From Bacteroidales bacterium UBA5342 (GTDB taxonomy: Bacteria; Bacteroidota; Bacteroidia; Bacteroidales; UBA5342): a DNA stretch of 14,505 nucleotides. Below are positions 14,388-14,505 of this stretch, in pieces. A program made the translations under genes and the position numbers. The number at the start of each line of letters is the position of its first letter. Within the stretch, counting starts at the first letter, position 1. The stretch is from NCBI GenBank assembly GCA_002408065.1, contig DHQI01000064.1, positions 23,985 through 38,489 of the forward strand, given 5' to 3'. The notes beneath the pieces are model-generated. The model was given only the letters and a program-made list of their open reading frames with translations, did no database searches and was not told where the DNA came from.

Positions 14388-14405
14388 CTGAGCGTAGCCG
14401 AAGTG
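14388..14405 (+). repeat. Dispersed repeat CTGAGCGTAGCCGAAGTG, copy 2
   Basis: One base differs from 11231-11248. It overlaps a perfect 12-base palindrome, GAAGTGCACTTC (14400-14411). It lies in the 233-base region upstream of the M16 gene, where no exact Bacteroidota promoter was found. The rest of that region shows only degenerate GTCTTC-type repeats (about 14420-14440). Confidence 0.6.
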
Positions 14406-14505
14406 CACTTCTCATCTTTATCAGTCTTCCCGTCTTCAAGACCGCTCGCCTCATCAATCATCTGCTCCCAGATAAATTAGGATATAATAGACCAGTGATG
14501 CCAAA

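Noticed and set aside
1..14505. tRNA or rRNA genes
   Set aside because: No cloverleaf with CCA-side and T-loop signature or conserved rRNA segment was seen on reading through both strands.

Overview
The window looks like a chromosomal segment from a Bacteroidota bacterium, probably a free-living or gut-type Bacteroidia/Marinilabiliales-like lineage. The grounds are a protein with a C-terminal type IX secretion sorting domain, a promoter matching the Bacteroidota pattern TTTG-N20-TAnnTTTG, start codons with no clear Shine-Dalgarno sequence, a long ParC with a charged tail, and a ~940-residue M16 peptidase of the kind common in that phylum. The exact genus cannot be read from the sequence.

Layout, left to right. 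Positions 45-932 encode an EamA/DMT-family membrane transporter. Next is a compact mazE-mazF toxin-antitoxin pair (1016-1575), AT-rich, with an inverted repeat over its promoter. After a 337-base spacer come parE and parC (1913-6636), the two subunits of DNA topoisomerase IV. A repeat-rich 386-base spacer leads to aroK (7023-7520, shikimate kinase). On the opposite strand, ending 7 bases from aroK, is a second toxin-antitoxin module of the RES-Xre (ParT/ParS, MbcT/MbcA) type (8489-7528). On the plus strand again, 8746-11037 encodes a secreted CotH-kinase protein with a lamin-tail domain and a type IX sorting tail. A 412-base convergent spacer packed with hairpins separates it from an M16 zinc metallopeptidase on the minus strand (14272-11450).

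The genes do not form one pathway. There are housekeeping functions (chromosome decatenation, aromatic amino acid synthesis), two envelope or secreted proteins, a transporter and two toxin-antitoxin modules. The operons that can be supported are mazE-mazF, parE-parC and the Xre antitoxin-RES toxin pair.

I do not see a clearly new multi-gene system. The less explained material lies between genes: runs of an 8-base CATTNNNN unit directly before three start codons; a 57-base element with perfect 10-base inverted ends; a hairpin cluster between the two convergent genes; and a 21-base-period direct repeat before the CotH gene that has the spacing of a LytTR-type binding site. Inside a protein, the last residues of ParC (QMKLF) resemble a sliding-clamp-binding motif.
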